Assembly: GCA_905331475.1 (NCBI GenBank) | Contig: CAJNYU010000512.1 | Coordinates: 62,001 to 126,000 of the forward strand | Source: Rotaria socialis | Taxonomy: Eukaryota > Rotifera > Eurotatoria > Philodinida > Philodinidae | Length of the DNA stretch: 64,000 bases | Reading direction: 5' to 3' | Shown: piece after piece, positions 25,328-38,223 of the stretch | Layout: every line of letters begins with the position of its first letter | Numbering within the stretch: position 1 is the stretch's first letter | Notes under the pieces: generated by a model | Told to the model about the DNA's origin: nothing | The model's database searches: none | The model's input: the letters and a program-made list of their open reading frames with translations, nothing else | Made by a program: the position numbers and the translations under genes

Positions 25328-27744
25328 ATGACGCACCGCTTTTCTTCAAATACATCACCATTAAATGCCGCTGTCGGCACTTCAATTTCCAGTAGTCAGT
25401 ACTTGATTTTCGCCTATTAACTCAACGATAAATCTTTCCCCATCTACAGATCTACAAGTCAATAATCAACATTCAGTAGGATCCTATCGTGGTAAAGAGA
25501 TGCATGTCACTATCATCAATCCTATTCGTGAAAAAGAACAACGAGTAATCCGATTATCTACTATTTTTCACTAGGTTTTTTACATTTTGTTTTACATTTA
25601 GAAAGAATTACGATCAGTATTAAAACTACCAATGATACCCAATGACGATTTCATTCCAAGTAAAATAATTTATTCCAGAATTCTACGAAATAATTTATGA
25701 CAAATTTTGTTTTTCTTTTTCTAGTCGATGATTTTTCAAATGGTTTTACATATGAATCACATTTAGGTCGATTTTGTAAGAATGTCATTGTTGTCTCAGC
25801 AAGACATCCGCATAGTTTCTTCTTGCAAACAATCGATGATCTTACTTTTAGTGATAATTTTTTTTCAAAAATGAAGTATGTATTCATAGTTTTGTCGTTT
25901 CTACTAAATCAAGTTGTGAATCTTACTCACAGATTGCGCTAGCATATTTCATTCATAACAAGACATACAAAAAGCTCTTCTTTGTTCGTGTCCTATATTT
26001 TAGTGAATTTTACAATCGATGTTTTGACGCTCAACGTCTTGTTATATCAAAAGCAGCTTTACGTGTTAATTTATGTTGTGTAGCACGAGATGAAATCGAA
26101 TCGGACGTTTGGAATCGTGCACAACTACTTGAATATTATCCTGAAAGTGATCAATGCAGTTTACTTCTTGTTGATATAGGTACATGGCAAGAATGTGTAC
26201 CACGTTCAAAGCTACGCCATATAATTTTACCGTTTCGTCAAGAATGCGTTCGTAGTGTACCATGTCGACTAGCTGGTATAGCGCCTGCTAAACCAGAAAA
26301 AAATAGCTTATGGAATGAATGTAAGTTTGAATAAACAAATCCGCATGATTCTGTGTTTTCAATATACCGTATATGTTGATTAATTGATTATATATTGACC
26401 CAGCATTACAGATGCCATCAAAACGTTTCGCAATGTCATTGATAATGTTCCAGCCGAAGTCGAAGTACTTGATTGTTCACCGAATGGCTCCTATTTTGTG
26501 AATCTATTTGTAACACACGATACATTTGTCTGTGTTAATGATTTTTTACTCTATCATAAAATCGCAATACCCGTTGATGATTGTAAAACACTTAAAGTAA
26601 ACTTTTTTTATTTCGAAAACGTGAAAATATTGGTACAGCCGTTTGTGTCTTTTGGTTAGCCTGAAGAATTGGATCCGACTACTCATGAGCCAGTCTTAGC
26701 CATCATTCATGAATTTAACCTTCAAGGCGAGTAAGTTAAAAACTAAATATTTTATTCTCTCCTGATATTGTTTTTTTGTTTGTTCTCTTCGAAGACTTTT
26801 AGCTGAAGAATTAAAAGCAAATCAACGACAACAAAAAGAAGAGCAACGAAAAAAATATGAAAAACAGCAACAATGCCACTTAGACTGTCGTTTACCATGC
26901 ATACGAATTATTGATATACCATTTTTATCTGATAAAAAATTGATTTTTGCACGATATAAAAATTGGGTGATGGTGCCATGGTTTTCTATTAGTGATCTGT
27001 TTCGTCCATCATTATCTGAAAGTACTATTCAACGATTTGTACGTTGAAATAAATGTGCAGCTGTCTTTTAAATTTTCTCCTTCTCTTCTATTTTCGTTAG
27101 GCATTGCTTTATAAATTTTCACCTGTGTATTTAACACCATTAAGCAATGCTGTACTTTGTGCTAGTTTAGAAAAATATATGACATCAATTAATGATAATA
27201 GAAAAACGAGTTTACGTGGAAATGAAACTAAAATTGCTTTATATAGTATTGATTGTGTACGAAAATTATTATTAAATCATCATCTTGTTAATGAATTTAT
27301 ATTCGAACGGCTTGATGAAGCTCGTGAAGCTGAAATGAAAGATGATCAAGATTTTTGGGAAATACCATCACAAGTATGACATTACTGTGTTGTAAATAAA
27401 ATTAAAACGTCTATTTCTAGAATCAACTATTGATGGAGCACAAAAAATTAAATGAAGAAAGTAAACAATCACAAATGGCTGTAGTCAAATCTCATAAGTA
27501 TGAATAATTCTTTTTAATTAGAATGTTGACTTTTCTATAGTTGCCAGTTGTTACAGCTAAATTACGCCGCAATGTCAGTTTTTTCTCATGCAAAAATTTC
27601 TTTTTCGATTGTAGAGATCGACTAGAATATCGTCTTGAACAAATGAAACCGTCCGATCCAAATTACAAATCAATACAACGTCAACTAATGGATGCAGTGG
27701 AAAAACTGAGCATCTTCAGCAACGACAGTAATAGTTCATTTTGA
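25328..27744 (+). CDS. Tudor-domain protein (extended Tudor), twelve exons
   Basis: Extended Tudor domains bind methylated arginines of Piwi and other germ-granule proteins. Exons 25328-25394, 25450-25544, 25602-25659, 25725-25875, 26004-26320, 26412-26596, 26660-26730, 26795-27038, 27101-27373, 27421-27497, 27541-27573 and 27615-27744 keep phase and give 566 residues. The domain starts about residue 75 (NVIVVSARHPHSFFLQTIDD) and continues to the LRHIILPF...CRLAGIAPA block near residue 235, the family layout. The core VDYGN is replaced by VDIGTW. After it come a helical Lys/Gln-rich linker and C-terminal segments, some of which could form a second degenerate Tudor-like unit (EVEVLDCSPNGSYFVNLFV). 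The last intron is only 41 bp. No TDRD subtype can be assigned by eye. A piRNA-pathway role is inferred from family, not shown. Confidence 0.82.
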
Positions 27745-29529
27745 AAAAGAAAACATTTCCCATTCGAATTTATTTGAATATCTTGTATAATTTAATCTTG
27801 CCGTTAGTTGGATCTAACTTCTTCTTTTTTTTCCGTATGTTTTGTTGTGCTTTTTGTTTCGCTTTTGCATAAACTTATTTAGAACGAATATGGATTGTTG
27901 TAGCTCAAGAAAGAAATTATATTCAATAAGTCAATAGTTGTTTATCTTCTTGGAAGAAGAAGAAGAAGAAGAAGAGAAACTTCACATTGAATAATAACGA
28001 TCGCCAATTTTTCAATGAGAAAAGAAAATCCTAACACCGATGTTACGAAGGTTATGTAAGCTTGAAGATAATACGAAAGCCACAGAATAATTTGCATAAA
28101 AAAAATCAATTCAGCCTCCTCGAAAAGAAAAAGAAAAAGATTGTATAATTCTTCTTACTATTCGATTTAGGATAAGCAAAACAATAGCCTTGGAGTTCTT
28201 ACTAAGAAAATTCGTCAAACTAACTATATCATAATCGTAGTTTGTTTAAAATAATGATCATTTCTTCTATTGATTTTTTGTTAAACGCCGATGACAGACG
28301 CACGTAAAATGGTTAGATACGAAATGACCGATCGATAGATCATTTTGGATTAAAATTCTTTATCAAAAAGGTGTGTATAATCTCTATCGAGTAAACTCTA
28401 TCATTCATCATCAATGCATGACTGTTCAGTTTCGTCTGTAGTTTAAAACAAATCTAAACATACAAAAACCAAATAGATAAATAATAATCATTGTTGTTCT
28501 CCTTTGGTTTTCGATGCATCTTTCGTATCGTTCTGATTGCAAGATTTAATCGTTCATAGTTGAATAGAATACGAAAAAAACAAAAATGATCAAATTTACT
28601 TTGATTAATTATGTTCACATTTTGACCACAATCCTTAATCCTTGGGCGTGATACTTTGCGAATAAGGGGAAAAATTGACCCTTACTTTGTTGTAACAAAG
28701 ACATTCTTATTCTCATTACAATAACTAAAGATTGTGTTTGAGATGACATAAAGAGGACATACATATATACACACACGTAAGTAATTTTTTTTTATAGTTA
28801 AAAGGAAAAATCTTTACGTAATCGACCTTTGACTAATCACGCACTTGTCGTCCTTCTTTTAACGCTATCTTTTGTCGAATGTTGAACATAAAAAAATTTC
28901 ATCTAAGACCGTATTTTGCTCTTTAATTAATCAATGAAACTTAAACACAATGGATATCCTTCGTAATCAATGTTCGAGGTTTTATTTCGTTGTATGTTGT
29001 TTTTTTTCTTGCTCAATTATGCAAGAAATAAAAGATTACTTTCAAGAATGAATCGAGTTTATCATCAGCTTGTCTTCTTTTTTTTCGATCTATATCGATA
29101 GTTTTTTTTTCTTCTTATTCTTCTTCTTCTTCTTCTCTTCCCATACACAATTTAGGTCATCGCCCTTCTTCTTTCTACTTCCTGATCGGTGTTGGTGCAG
29201 GTATTAACATTTATTTAAATAACTTTTTCTTTTTCTCGTCGTTTCGTTCGTTTGTTTGTTCGTTCATACGACAAACACAGATAGAGAGAGAGAGAGAGAG
29301 CGCGAGAGCGAGACAGCGAGAAACGAGAAACAGAGAGCATAAATGGGTTTGATGCTCTTTTTTTCTTGACCAAGCTCTACGATACGATAATTTGTCTCCA
29401 CATTCTTTCTTTTAGACTATGGTATTGTAACATTGGAAATATAAAAATCAAATGATTGAAATAAATGTTCACAACGAACAATAAAAATGTTATTTTAATA
29501 ATGATCACGATGAGTGCTAGATTATCATC
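27745..29529. other. Intergenic region with simple repeats
   Basis: This is 1.8 kb without a supportable gene. It holds a GAA run (27,953-27,974), a TTC run (about 29,111-29,138) and a GA/CGAGA run (about 29,281-29,340). It must contain the promoter of the chitin-binding gene, but no motif stands out. Confidence 0.5.
29281..29340. repeat. GA-rich microsatellite
   Basis: An imperfect run of GA units with CGAGA interruptions, a few hundred bases ahead of the chitin-binding gene. Confidence 0.85.
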
Positions 29530-32120
29530 ATGCTTAATCAGTCAGATCGACGTCTATTTTACTTTGTAACAATTCGTAAGTAACTTTTAATTTTTCTTAT
29601 CATACCCGATAACATATCTTTATAAACTAGTTCTAGTTATTATTCAATTAATACAATCCGAAACGTTCAAGTGTGTCAAAGATGGCTTTTTCCCGGATAA
29701 AAAAGATTGCTGGATCTATCATATTTGTGTTGGTTCGACACATTCAGTAAAAGCTTGTAAAGAAGATCTTTTATTCAATCCAATAAAAAACGAATGTGAT
29801 TGGGCAATGAATGTAAAATCTTGAATTTCTTTTTTTTTTTGAAAGTTTTTGAGAAATCTAAAAAGCCTTCTTTGTTGTATTAGGTCAACTGTAGTCAAAC
29901 ATCTTATGAAGATGCTCTTCCACCAACTATGTCAACAAACGGACATTATCATCCTCCTGGTAACATTTCAATATTTTTCAAATTTTGTTTTCAATCTTTT
30001 TCTTGCAAAAGATTTTGAATATCCAATTCATTCATCATCCGCCGGTGATGGTTTCAATCGAGGAAAATATCCTTCAAATTATCCACTAATAAGTGATTCA
30101 ATATTCGAATATTTATGCCGATCGATTGATAACGACTATATAGCTCATCCGACTGATTGTAAACGATATGCATATTGTGCAAACGGTAAGAAACGTGACA
30201 TCTCATGCTGTTGTTGTCTTTCATATTCGAACAAGAGACGTGTGGACATCGAGTCAATAGATCGAATGCACATCTTGTCTTGTCTACATTCGAACCATTA
30301 ATCTTGATTCATCTAAACTAAGCAAAAGAAAAGCTTCACGTGACTTATTTACTAAGGAAACGCTCTATGAAGAAAAATGAAAGGTCCTATTGTACTTGAA
30401 TACTGTTCAACGCTCATAGTAATCGTAGAATTTCTATTTACATTGCACAATAGAGACAAAAAAGAAACGATCCGATTCTATTTATATATTTAAAATTTGA
30501 TAAAAAAGAAGTATATGAAAATTATTTGTATTTTTCATTCGATAATTATAGGCGCACCACAAGCTAAAGTATGTACAAAAAATTTATTTTGGTCTCAAAG
30601 TGAAAGAATGTGTGTTTGGCCAGTACAATCCGACTGTAAGTTTTATCAGTATAACTTTATGTCATTTACGATGTGGTATGTTAAAGGTCCGGCGAAGAAT
30701 TTAAATTCAGAACCTTCAATCGGAGCAAGTGCTGCTGGTGCACCATGGATGCTACGTGGTACAACTTATCCTGCGTCGTACATTCTTACCGATGTACCAC
30801 CTCCACTTCCTTCATCCAATGTATATAAACCAGCTGTTGATTGTCCTCCAACTCAATCATGGCGCGTACCTGATCCCTATGATTGTTCAATTTATCATGA
30901 TTGCTATCATGGTACTGATCTTGTATCTTATTGTCCCGCACAACTTCAATACAATCCAGAAAAACAAAGTTGTGATCATGCACAGAATGTTCAATGTAAT
31001 GATAATATTAATAATGAATACATATTGATTTGCGACTAATTTATTTATATAGGTAAAAATAAATGTACGCCCAAGAATGAAGGTTCTCGATTTGTAGATA
31101 CAACAAGTTGTTGTCATTTCTATGAATGCATATCAGGTAAATTAATACCTCAAACATGTACACATCCGAATCTCTTTGATATCCAAACTCGAACATGTTT
31201 ACCATATAAAAAAGTTAAATGTGATGGACGTCGACAATGTTTGAGTAAATGTAAGAAGAATTTATTTAATAAATAAGAAATATTTCATGTTCGATCTTGT
31301 ATGTAAGGTCATTATTTATCTAATTATGATGTTGGTAAAACGTTGTGCGATTTTGTTCCATCGTGTTCTGGTCATAGCGATGGATTTTATCTTGATAGAA
31401 CAAAACCAAATTGTCAATCATATATTCAATGTCAAGATAATCGAGTAGCGAATCATAGCCGTTGTCCGTATGGACAACGATTTAATAGAAATATTGGACG
31501 ATGTGCGCCAGCCGATCAAGTACCTTGTCACGGTGAGTTAATCATAAATGTGGTATTTTTTACTCATACAACATTAAGTCGATTTTGCTTATTGACCTTG
31601 GATAAATGAGAGAGAGAGAGACAGCTGTAGCCGAAGTGAAGCTATTATTCCCGAGATGAAAATTTTAATCAGTAAAAACTTTTGCTGAAGTTTCGTCATA
31701 ATCGACTTCAATTGAACGATAAAAACTCGAGTGTGTTAAGCTATGGAAAAGAATTCGAGAAATATGTTTATTGATAATCAAGGTAGAGTAGAGTATTACG
31801 AATGTTGATCCCTTTTTTTTGACGACGATGACCGATGTCTCGTTTGATTGTATAATAAACAAATTGTTGAGTAAATCCAGGACTCGTTAAAACTCAATCA
31901 AACAATTACATAATGACACGAATCGTGTGCACAACAAACGACAACAACAGTTAGAGTTCATTGCGAAACATGTTGCCTAGAAGAACATAATCGCTTTTGT
32001 TTACGCTTATTAGAATGTTTCGTTTTTCTATTTATTTTAGCTCCATCATCGATTCGAATATCACTGTTGTCATCAATTCTCATTGTTGTTCTTGCTGTCG
32101 CCTCTAATATAATCCTGTGA
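29530..32120 (+). CDS. Secreted protein with five CBM14 (peritrophin-A) chitin-binding domains
   Basis: CBM14 domains bind chitin in cuticle, jaws or gut linings. Exons 29530-29575, 29631-29812, 29884-29959, 30012-30185, 30552-30635, 30687-30995, 31053-31250, 31308-31532 and 32041-32120 keep phase and give 457 residues. The N-terminus (MLNQSDRRLFYFVTILLVII) is a signal peptide. Five six-cysteine units follow, each with the aromatic pattern DC-x2-Y-x2-C and a closing FNP-like segment. They start near FKCVKDGFFPDKKDC, YLCRSIDNDYIAHPTDC, VDCPPTQSWRVPDPYDC, NKCTPKNEGSRFVDTTSC and PSCSGHSDGFYLDRTKPNC. The tail SIRISLLSSILIVVLAVASN ends in three more hydrophobic residues with no basic residues after them, as expected for a GPI-anchor signal. 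No catalytic chitinase or deacetylase domain is present. Several exons begin with the second and third bases of a split Cys or Gly codon, consistent with domain duplication. Confidence 0.9.
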
Positions 32121-32349
32121 GAATCAAAAGAAAAAGTTGTGTTTTCTGACCTTGAACTTCGTATTTTTATTCCTGTTCAATTTTTTTTCACGAATATGCG
32201 TTGTCAAATGTACTAATATTATAATTAATATTCCAAACTACGAATGGTTCTTTGTCCCTTTATTTTAACTAAAAATTTTAGAAAAACCGAAAAAAAAACT
32301 TTAAAATAAAAGAATATGCAGTGTCATTCTCGCACTTTTCATGTAATGT

Positions 32350-33676
32350 TTATGATGAGGTTTTGACTTTTTTGTGTTCCAATTCAGCGATTTCACTTAA
32401 TGTTGTATCATCATGACAATCATTGTTGAATTCAGCTGTTAGTTTTTCATTTTTTGCTATGAATGCAAGTACATCTTTATTTTTATGCATATCAGATAAA
32501 CCCGTTATATCTGTAAATTTATGCTTAATCGAAAGTCGATCATCAGCTTGAAAACATATTTCACTATGACGATGGTGACCAAGCAATTTATTACTACCAA
32601 CTTGACTGTCACAATATAATTTTGAGCCCTTAGAAAAAGTAAGCTTTGCATTTTGTTCCGGTTGATAGGGCTGATTTGTTGAATTGACATTCAATGTATT
32701 ATAAACAAGTTGATTAATACAATGTTCATTGTGATCATTTTGATGGATACAAGTTCTTTTGTGTTTTGATGGGTTGCGACGAAGTTTTTGTGTTTGTCGA
32801 CGGTACCATGTCCAACAGGCTCGTTGTTGCCGATCATTAGGTTGAACATGACTTGGATGAAGTTTATAGGTTTGATGCATTGTAAAGCCATGACCTTCAC
32901 GAATATGAATCGGTTGATCTAATTCAATTGTATTTTTTTCATTTCGAGCTTTGTCTACTACCGAACTTTTATTAACAACACTGTCCTCATCTTTATTGTT
33001 ATTATCGGCAATACGTTTTTTACGATCGGAATGATTATGACGGCCATGACCTGGACGACGACGATGCTTTCGTTGTTCTAACATAAACAAAGACAAAATG
33101 CTTATCATCGAACTAACATTGATTGAGAAAATCTCAAAGAAAAAAAAACTGATTCAAGTCAATCTTTACTATATACGTACTATGTGGCATATGATGATGA
33201 TCACCATCAACATCATCATCATCCACAGCATTATTTAATTCTTCAACCAATTCCACATGGCATTTTTCGAGATCTATTTTCTCATTACTTGTTGACTTTA
33301 AACACATAAGATCATTGTCAAGCATTTTTTTTTCTAATGGATGTTTCAATTCAATCAGTATTTTATCACCAATTTCATGTGTAGATTTTACATCTAAACG
33401 ACGTATAATTTTATCTAAATATTGATTCTTTCTATTCTTTCCGCCAGGTCCACGATGATGTTTAGGTCCGTCCATGCGATGACATTGTTTCTTAACTTGT
33501 ATTAAACTACGTGTTATTGGTTTTGCCATACAAAATGTTTCACGTGTTCGCACCAGACAGCAATGTTCTTCGCCGCCAAATCCATCATCATATGTATATG
33601 CATAATAAACTGATTCAACTGTGAATATTAACACTAACACGGTAATACTCATAAGATAGAGAGAAGATGACGCCAT
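32350..33676 (-). CDS. Secreted basic/His-rich protein of unknown family, two exons
   Basis: Exons 33676-33181 and 33077-32350 join in phase across a 103-bp intron and give about 407 residues. I chose the ATG at 33,676 because it starts a clean signal peptide (MASSSLYLMSITVLVLIFTV). The mature N-terminus has a short Cys-containing segment (DDGFGGEEHCCLVRTRETFC). A Lys/Arg/Gly stretch follows (HHRGPGGKNRKNQYLDKIIRR), then an Asp/His run just before the intron. Exon 2 opens with RKHRRRPGHGRHNHSDRKKR, a possible furin-type processing region, and stays polar with scattered Cys and His. I recognise no family. Candidate roles such as a secreted peptide precursor or matrix protein are guesses. It converges with the chitin-binding gene, 229 bp away. 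Confidence 0.7.
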
Positions 33677-35064
33677 ACTTTGCACTTTTTTCACGACTGA
33701 TGTCTTGTAGAACAACTTCAAATATCGGATAGATAAGATAACATTATATTTATGATGCAGTGTCAGCAGCAAGGGAAGAAAAAAACCCAAGTAAGAAACT
33801 GATAATTCTTAATATTCTTTTACTTTGAGTCAACATTGATGAGTCTTATATTTTTCTCTTTCGGGATATTATTCGTACGCTAAGCACGCTGTAGTGGTTG
33901 TTTTCTTTTGCCATGTGCTTTCTTATCTTTCATTTTACATATGCTCGTACATCTGTGACTGGAAACCAATGTTTCTATAATGAGAATTCTAAACGAAGTA
34001 TACTTTTACACTTTTAATCATTAGCAATGTATATCGAAGTATGCAAAATAAATTGCTTTTAAATAACATATTTGCGGGAGAATACAATTCTGACTTTTCG
34101 TTTGACAAGCAACGTCAATATACATAAGCGAAAAAAAGACATTTGCGCTTTTTGTTCGTCGACCGAAAAAATAAAAAATACACTTTATGATACTGTACAT
34201 ACTTTATGAGGTATTTTTTTGAATACATAAAAATAAATTGTTAAACATACTTTTGAAGATAAATGTCTCTTTATATATTTTGTTTTTTGAGGCATAGAAC
34301 ATATATATATATATACATATCAGAAGCATCCGATACTTTTGTTTTGTATGTCAGTTGTTAGAAAATCGTAGTATAAACAATCAACTACTATGTATTTGTT
34401 GATTGAGACAACTGTACGTTAGTAGATTACACAAATAGAATATACGAATAGTTTCGTTTAGTCTACTGATTCAGAGTACTGTACTGATGGGTTGGACTGA
34501 TCAAAGAATCGATTATTTAATCATTGTTTTCAGCCGACGAAAATAGACTAGACTTGAAAAATATGATAAAACAATAGTTATCGTCAATTATAATTTGTGC
34601 AATGAAATAAATCTCAATTCAAATGAAAATATTCGATATATGCATTCTATTGATTGCAATAGACAGGCTAATAACTAGTAGTATGGCAATTTGCTTTATT
34701 TTAACTTCTTGCATGTTAATGATTTCTATGACCAGACATAGATGTCAGCAACAATCAATCGGTAAATTAGAGTGTGGTGTTTATTGAGAAATCACAAGAA
34801 AAAAATGTTTTTTCGTATAAAAAATTTAAGTGTTGAAAAATAATGAATTGTGTTGTGTTGAAAATGTTCATTGTCAAATGACTGAACAAAATATACAAAC
34901 CTAAAAAAAACAAGAATGATTGTGAGCGTTGCTAAGCTGATAGCGTATATTAATGGTGGATGCAGTGTTGATTATATTGTAATGCAAATATTCATTGAGC
35001 AATAGAAGTAAGTTAATAGTTTCCTTTTTTTTTGCATTTGTTATTATGTTATTCTATCGTGATA
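33677..35064. other. Intergenic region
   Basis: This is 1.4 kb of AT-rich sequence upstream of the secreted-protein gene and downstream of LSM14. A short AT run lies near 34,302-34,314. No gene or named regulatory element is visible. Confidence 0.5.
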
Positions 35065-37148
35065 TCATATTGTCCATTCATTATCATTGAGACTTGAAGA
35101 CATTAAGAGAGCATCATCGCCAAATGTTTCAAGATTCTTTTCAGTCTCGTCCATTTCTGTATAACCTACTGCTGTGCCAGTTGTTGCTGTGCATGAAATA
35201 CGATCAAAAAATGAGAGTTCTTTCTTGTATGAATTTGGTCGTGTTTTTGGCTGTTTTTCTGTTGTCGGATCATCGGGACCTGATCCATTTGAACTGTTAG
35301 GTGAATTACGACGAATAACTAATTCTTCGAGTTCAAGATATCGACGAAATTCTTCATTAGCTTTTTCAAAATCATATTGTCCCTCGAATAGCGTCAATGG
35401 ATTTGATGATGAATCGATTTGAACAATTGAATGATGACCGACATCGAGACTTGCACTACTACAACTGCTTGCACATGAAAAAGTACGTTGACTACGATAT
35501 GAACCTGCGGATTCTTTGAATGATAGTGGTGTATTCATTTGATTACGATCCCCTGTATTTCCATATTGATAGGGTAAACTTATTGTTGAACGAATACTAG
35601 CTGTTGATCGACGTGTCGGATTATTACGTGACATGGAAAGTCTTTCATGTGTTGAGGGTGTTGTTAATGATTTATTTGATGTTTGACGCGAGAGTTCTAA
35701 AGAAATATGACATTTAGATACAATTCATATGAGCAAAAAACTACACCTACGTTCGAGTGGAACATCATTTTTTGTTTTGCCATTGTATTGTTGTTGAGAA
35801 AAATTTCGTTTGTCTAAAGATCCTGATGAATGAATACGATATTTCGCCATAGGTGGTGGTGTTCGTATAGGTCTTGCCTTTGTTCTTGATTGATTTGTTT
35901 GGTTGTAATTTTTTTTATTTGTCATTTGTCTTGGTGGAACATATCGTTGATTTGTATGGGGATAGTTCTGTTGATACTGTTGTTGATTAATATGATTGTT
36001 GTCCATGCCATTTATTCCGTAGGGTACTGATTGAGAATGATCAGGTGATGCCACCGATTGTAAACGTGGTTTAAAACGAGTTCGTTCATAAAATGTAATT
36101 GATGGATTGTGTGTTGTAGGTAAATTTCGTTGTTCAGTAAAAAATGGTGCAGCATTTGGATTTAGCTTACTTGTAATTGTTACACGTATAGGTGATGCAT
36201 TTCGATTGTCACTAATTGTCGGTCCTTTGTTCAATGTATTTAGATGATTAACTCGTGTTTGTCCATTGATCATATCATGATTATCGGAAATAGTCTGACG
36301 AATATTATTATTAATATTTGTAGCCATGGATGATGATGTTGATTGTACATCTGTACGTCGTTCGATTTTTTTTGGTAGAACTTTTTTAGCAAGTAATGTA
36401 ACTGGTTTTGAGCGAAAACTTGATGTTGTTAATTGATTAAATTTTTCTATTTGTTCATCGATGGATTCATCGTTGCTTTCATCAGCAAGTCTGTCAACTG
36501 AACGGATGCAAAACGAAGATGACGATTCATTTGAACTTGATGATATTATTGCACTATCCCCATTGCTACCGAATGATTCACCACGAGTTTGACGTCCTAT
36601 AGGTGCACGCAGTGGATAATCATTACTTGAAGTATTAGATTTTGTTTCATATTCATCCGATGATGATAAGCGAATGTCAACAAGACATGGATCAATAGCT
36701 CGTAATTTTACTTTTGATTCATTAAACGTTGAAGGAAGTTCTATCAATCTTAATTCTTGAATATCACGTACATTTAAACACACCTGCTCATATATATGTA
36801 TATCATTTGTTAAATGATCAATCATAACAGCATTCAATGTATCACTTGCACTGCTTTTATTGAGATCATTCAAAACACTATCTAAATAGGATATTAATAA
36901 TATTTTTATTAATAAGAAATAAAGACTAGAAGTTTTTTTTTTAAATATTTACTTCGATTTGGAGATGCTGTGATGTTTGCGTTGACACGAACATTTTTAA
37001 GATAGATACGATCTTTATTGGCACTAATACCATCTAGTACACCTTCATAGGAAATACGAGCTTTCGATACAACTCGTACAGTACAACCATAATAGGGACT
37101 ATGTGCAATGCCGCTTGTATCCTCTTTAAATTGCTCTTCAACCTGCAT
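35065..37148 (-). CDS. LSM14: LSM14 (RAP55/Scd6/Trailer hitch) with an additional PAM2-like motif
   Basis: LSM14 proteins bind mRNA and decapping or repressor factors in P-bodies. Exons 37148-36953, 36881-35751 and 35696-35065 keep phase and give 652 residues; human LSM14A is 463. The LSm domain occupies about residues 15-115. It contains VRVVSKARISYEGVLDGI, and after the splice IYEQVCLNVRDIQELRLIELP, matching the family's YIIFRGSDIKDL strand. The middle is long, Ser/Asn/Gln-rich and disordered. It contains SKLNPNAAPFF (residues 303-313), close to the PABP-binding PAM2 consensus. The C-terminus has the FDF motif (YDFEKANEEF, 550-559), the FFD box (YKKELSFFDRIS, about 599-610) and the TFG box (KNLETFG, 629-635), in family order. 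Together these make the identification firm. The gene is divergent from SPAG17, about 1.1 kb away. Confidence 0.92.
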
Positions 37149-38223
37149 TGACTGTTATGAGCGTCGAAACGCGCAGGTGCGGAGATATTTTAAATATTTT
37201 TTTGCAATACTATGCCTATGCATGACAAGCGTTGCATCGTTTCTCTCTCTCTCTCTGTCTCTCTCTGTCTCTCTCTCTCTGTGTGTACCTTCATCTCTCC
37301 ATACGATGATCGTCCAATCGTGTCGAACATGGTGATTGGTGAAAAATAGCATGTGACCGTATATATGACGTCATCATTCTACCTGTGCTACTTGTTTTTT
37401 CTTGTTACTGATACACTGCTGTTGGCCTAATTGTTTTTTTCTTCAAGTCTGTTTTTATGCTTTTCCCTCGCGTATGTATATCAGCATGGATTGTTTATAG
37501 GCGTCCAGAGAAACGGAAAAATTCCCATTTTGACATAATAGAATTGGCAATGTGACGCGTACAAGGCAACGACGAAGAAGACAAAAGAAAACTGTATGAC
37601 TATTCCTGAGAAAATGAGATAGCACATTGACAAAGGTATGCAAAGTATTTCTTTTGTCGCCTATGCGATTTATCACTCAAGCGTGAATAAAACATGATCA
37701 AACGAAAATGTTTTTAGTTTCTCTTTGATTATCGAAAGGCAAGGCGTAGGACGAAGATGAAGAGGTGTACTTTAGTGAGATTCAATGTAAATAATCATTC
37801 AAAATTCGTATCATAAAAAAGAAACAACAAAATTTCGGTGCTTAATATTGTAAATTGCAAATGAAAAATTGATGCCTCAATTTTTATTCACACCAACTAT
37901 TTATAATTCATTGATAATTATCTATGTTTTCGTTTTTTGGCATGACCAAGATGAAAAATAACTGATGTATTGCATAAAAATCAATTTTCCTAATGTGTTT
38001 CTGTTGTGCAATGCATTACATTTATAATATTTTGAGACATCATATCGAAAACGAATATTCATAATATAATAATTGCATAATATAAAAAAATGTTTTCAGT
38101 ATTGTAAAATTTTGTGAAAAAAATGATAGCATTAAATTTGTGTAGAATTCGTGATTGAATTAAATTTCAATTAGAAATTGAAAGTTCACTTTTAGATAGA
38201 TAATAGGATATTAAATTCAAAAA
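37149..38223. other. Divergent LSM14/SPAG17 intergenic region
   Basis: This 1.1-kb segment separates two divergent start codons and should carry both promoters. A TC/TG-rich microsatellite lies at about 37,239-37,287. No conserved promoter box, such as an X-box for ciliary genes, could be read with confidence. Confidence 0.5.
37239..37287. repeat. TC-rich microsatellite
   Basis: CTCTCT runs interrupted by TG, close to the LSM14 start. They generate spurious Ser/Leu or Arg/Glu frames. Confidence 0.9.

Noticed and set aside
30729..31117. Several His/Leu/Ile-rich frames on both strands
   Set aside because: They are shadows of exons 6 and 7 of the chitin-binding gene in other frames.
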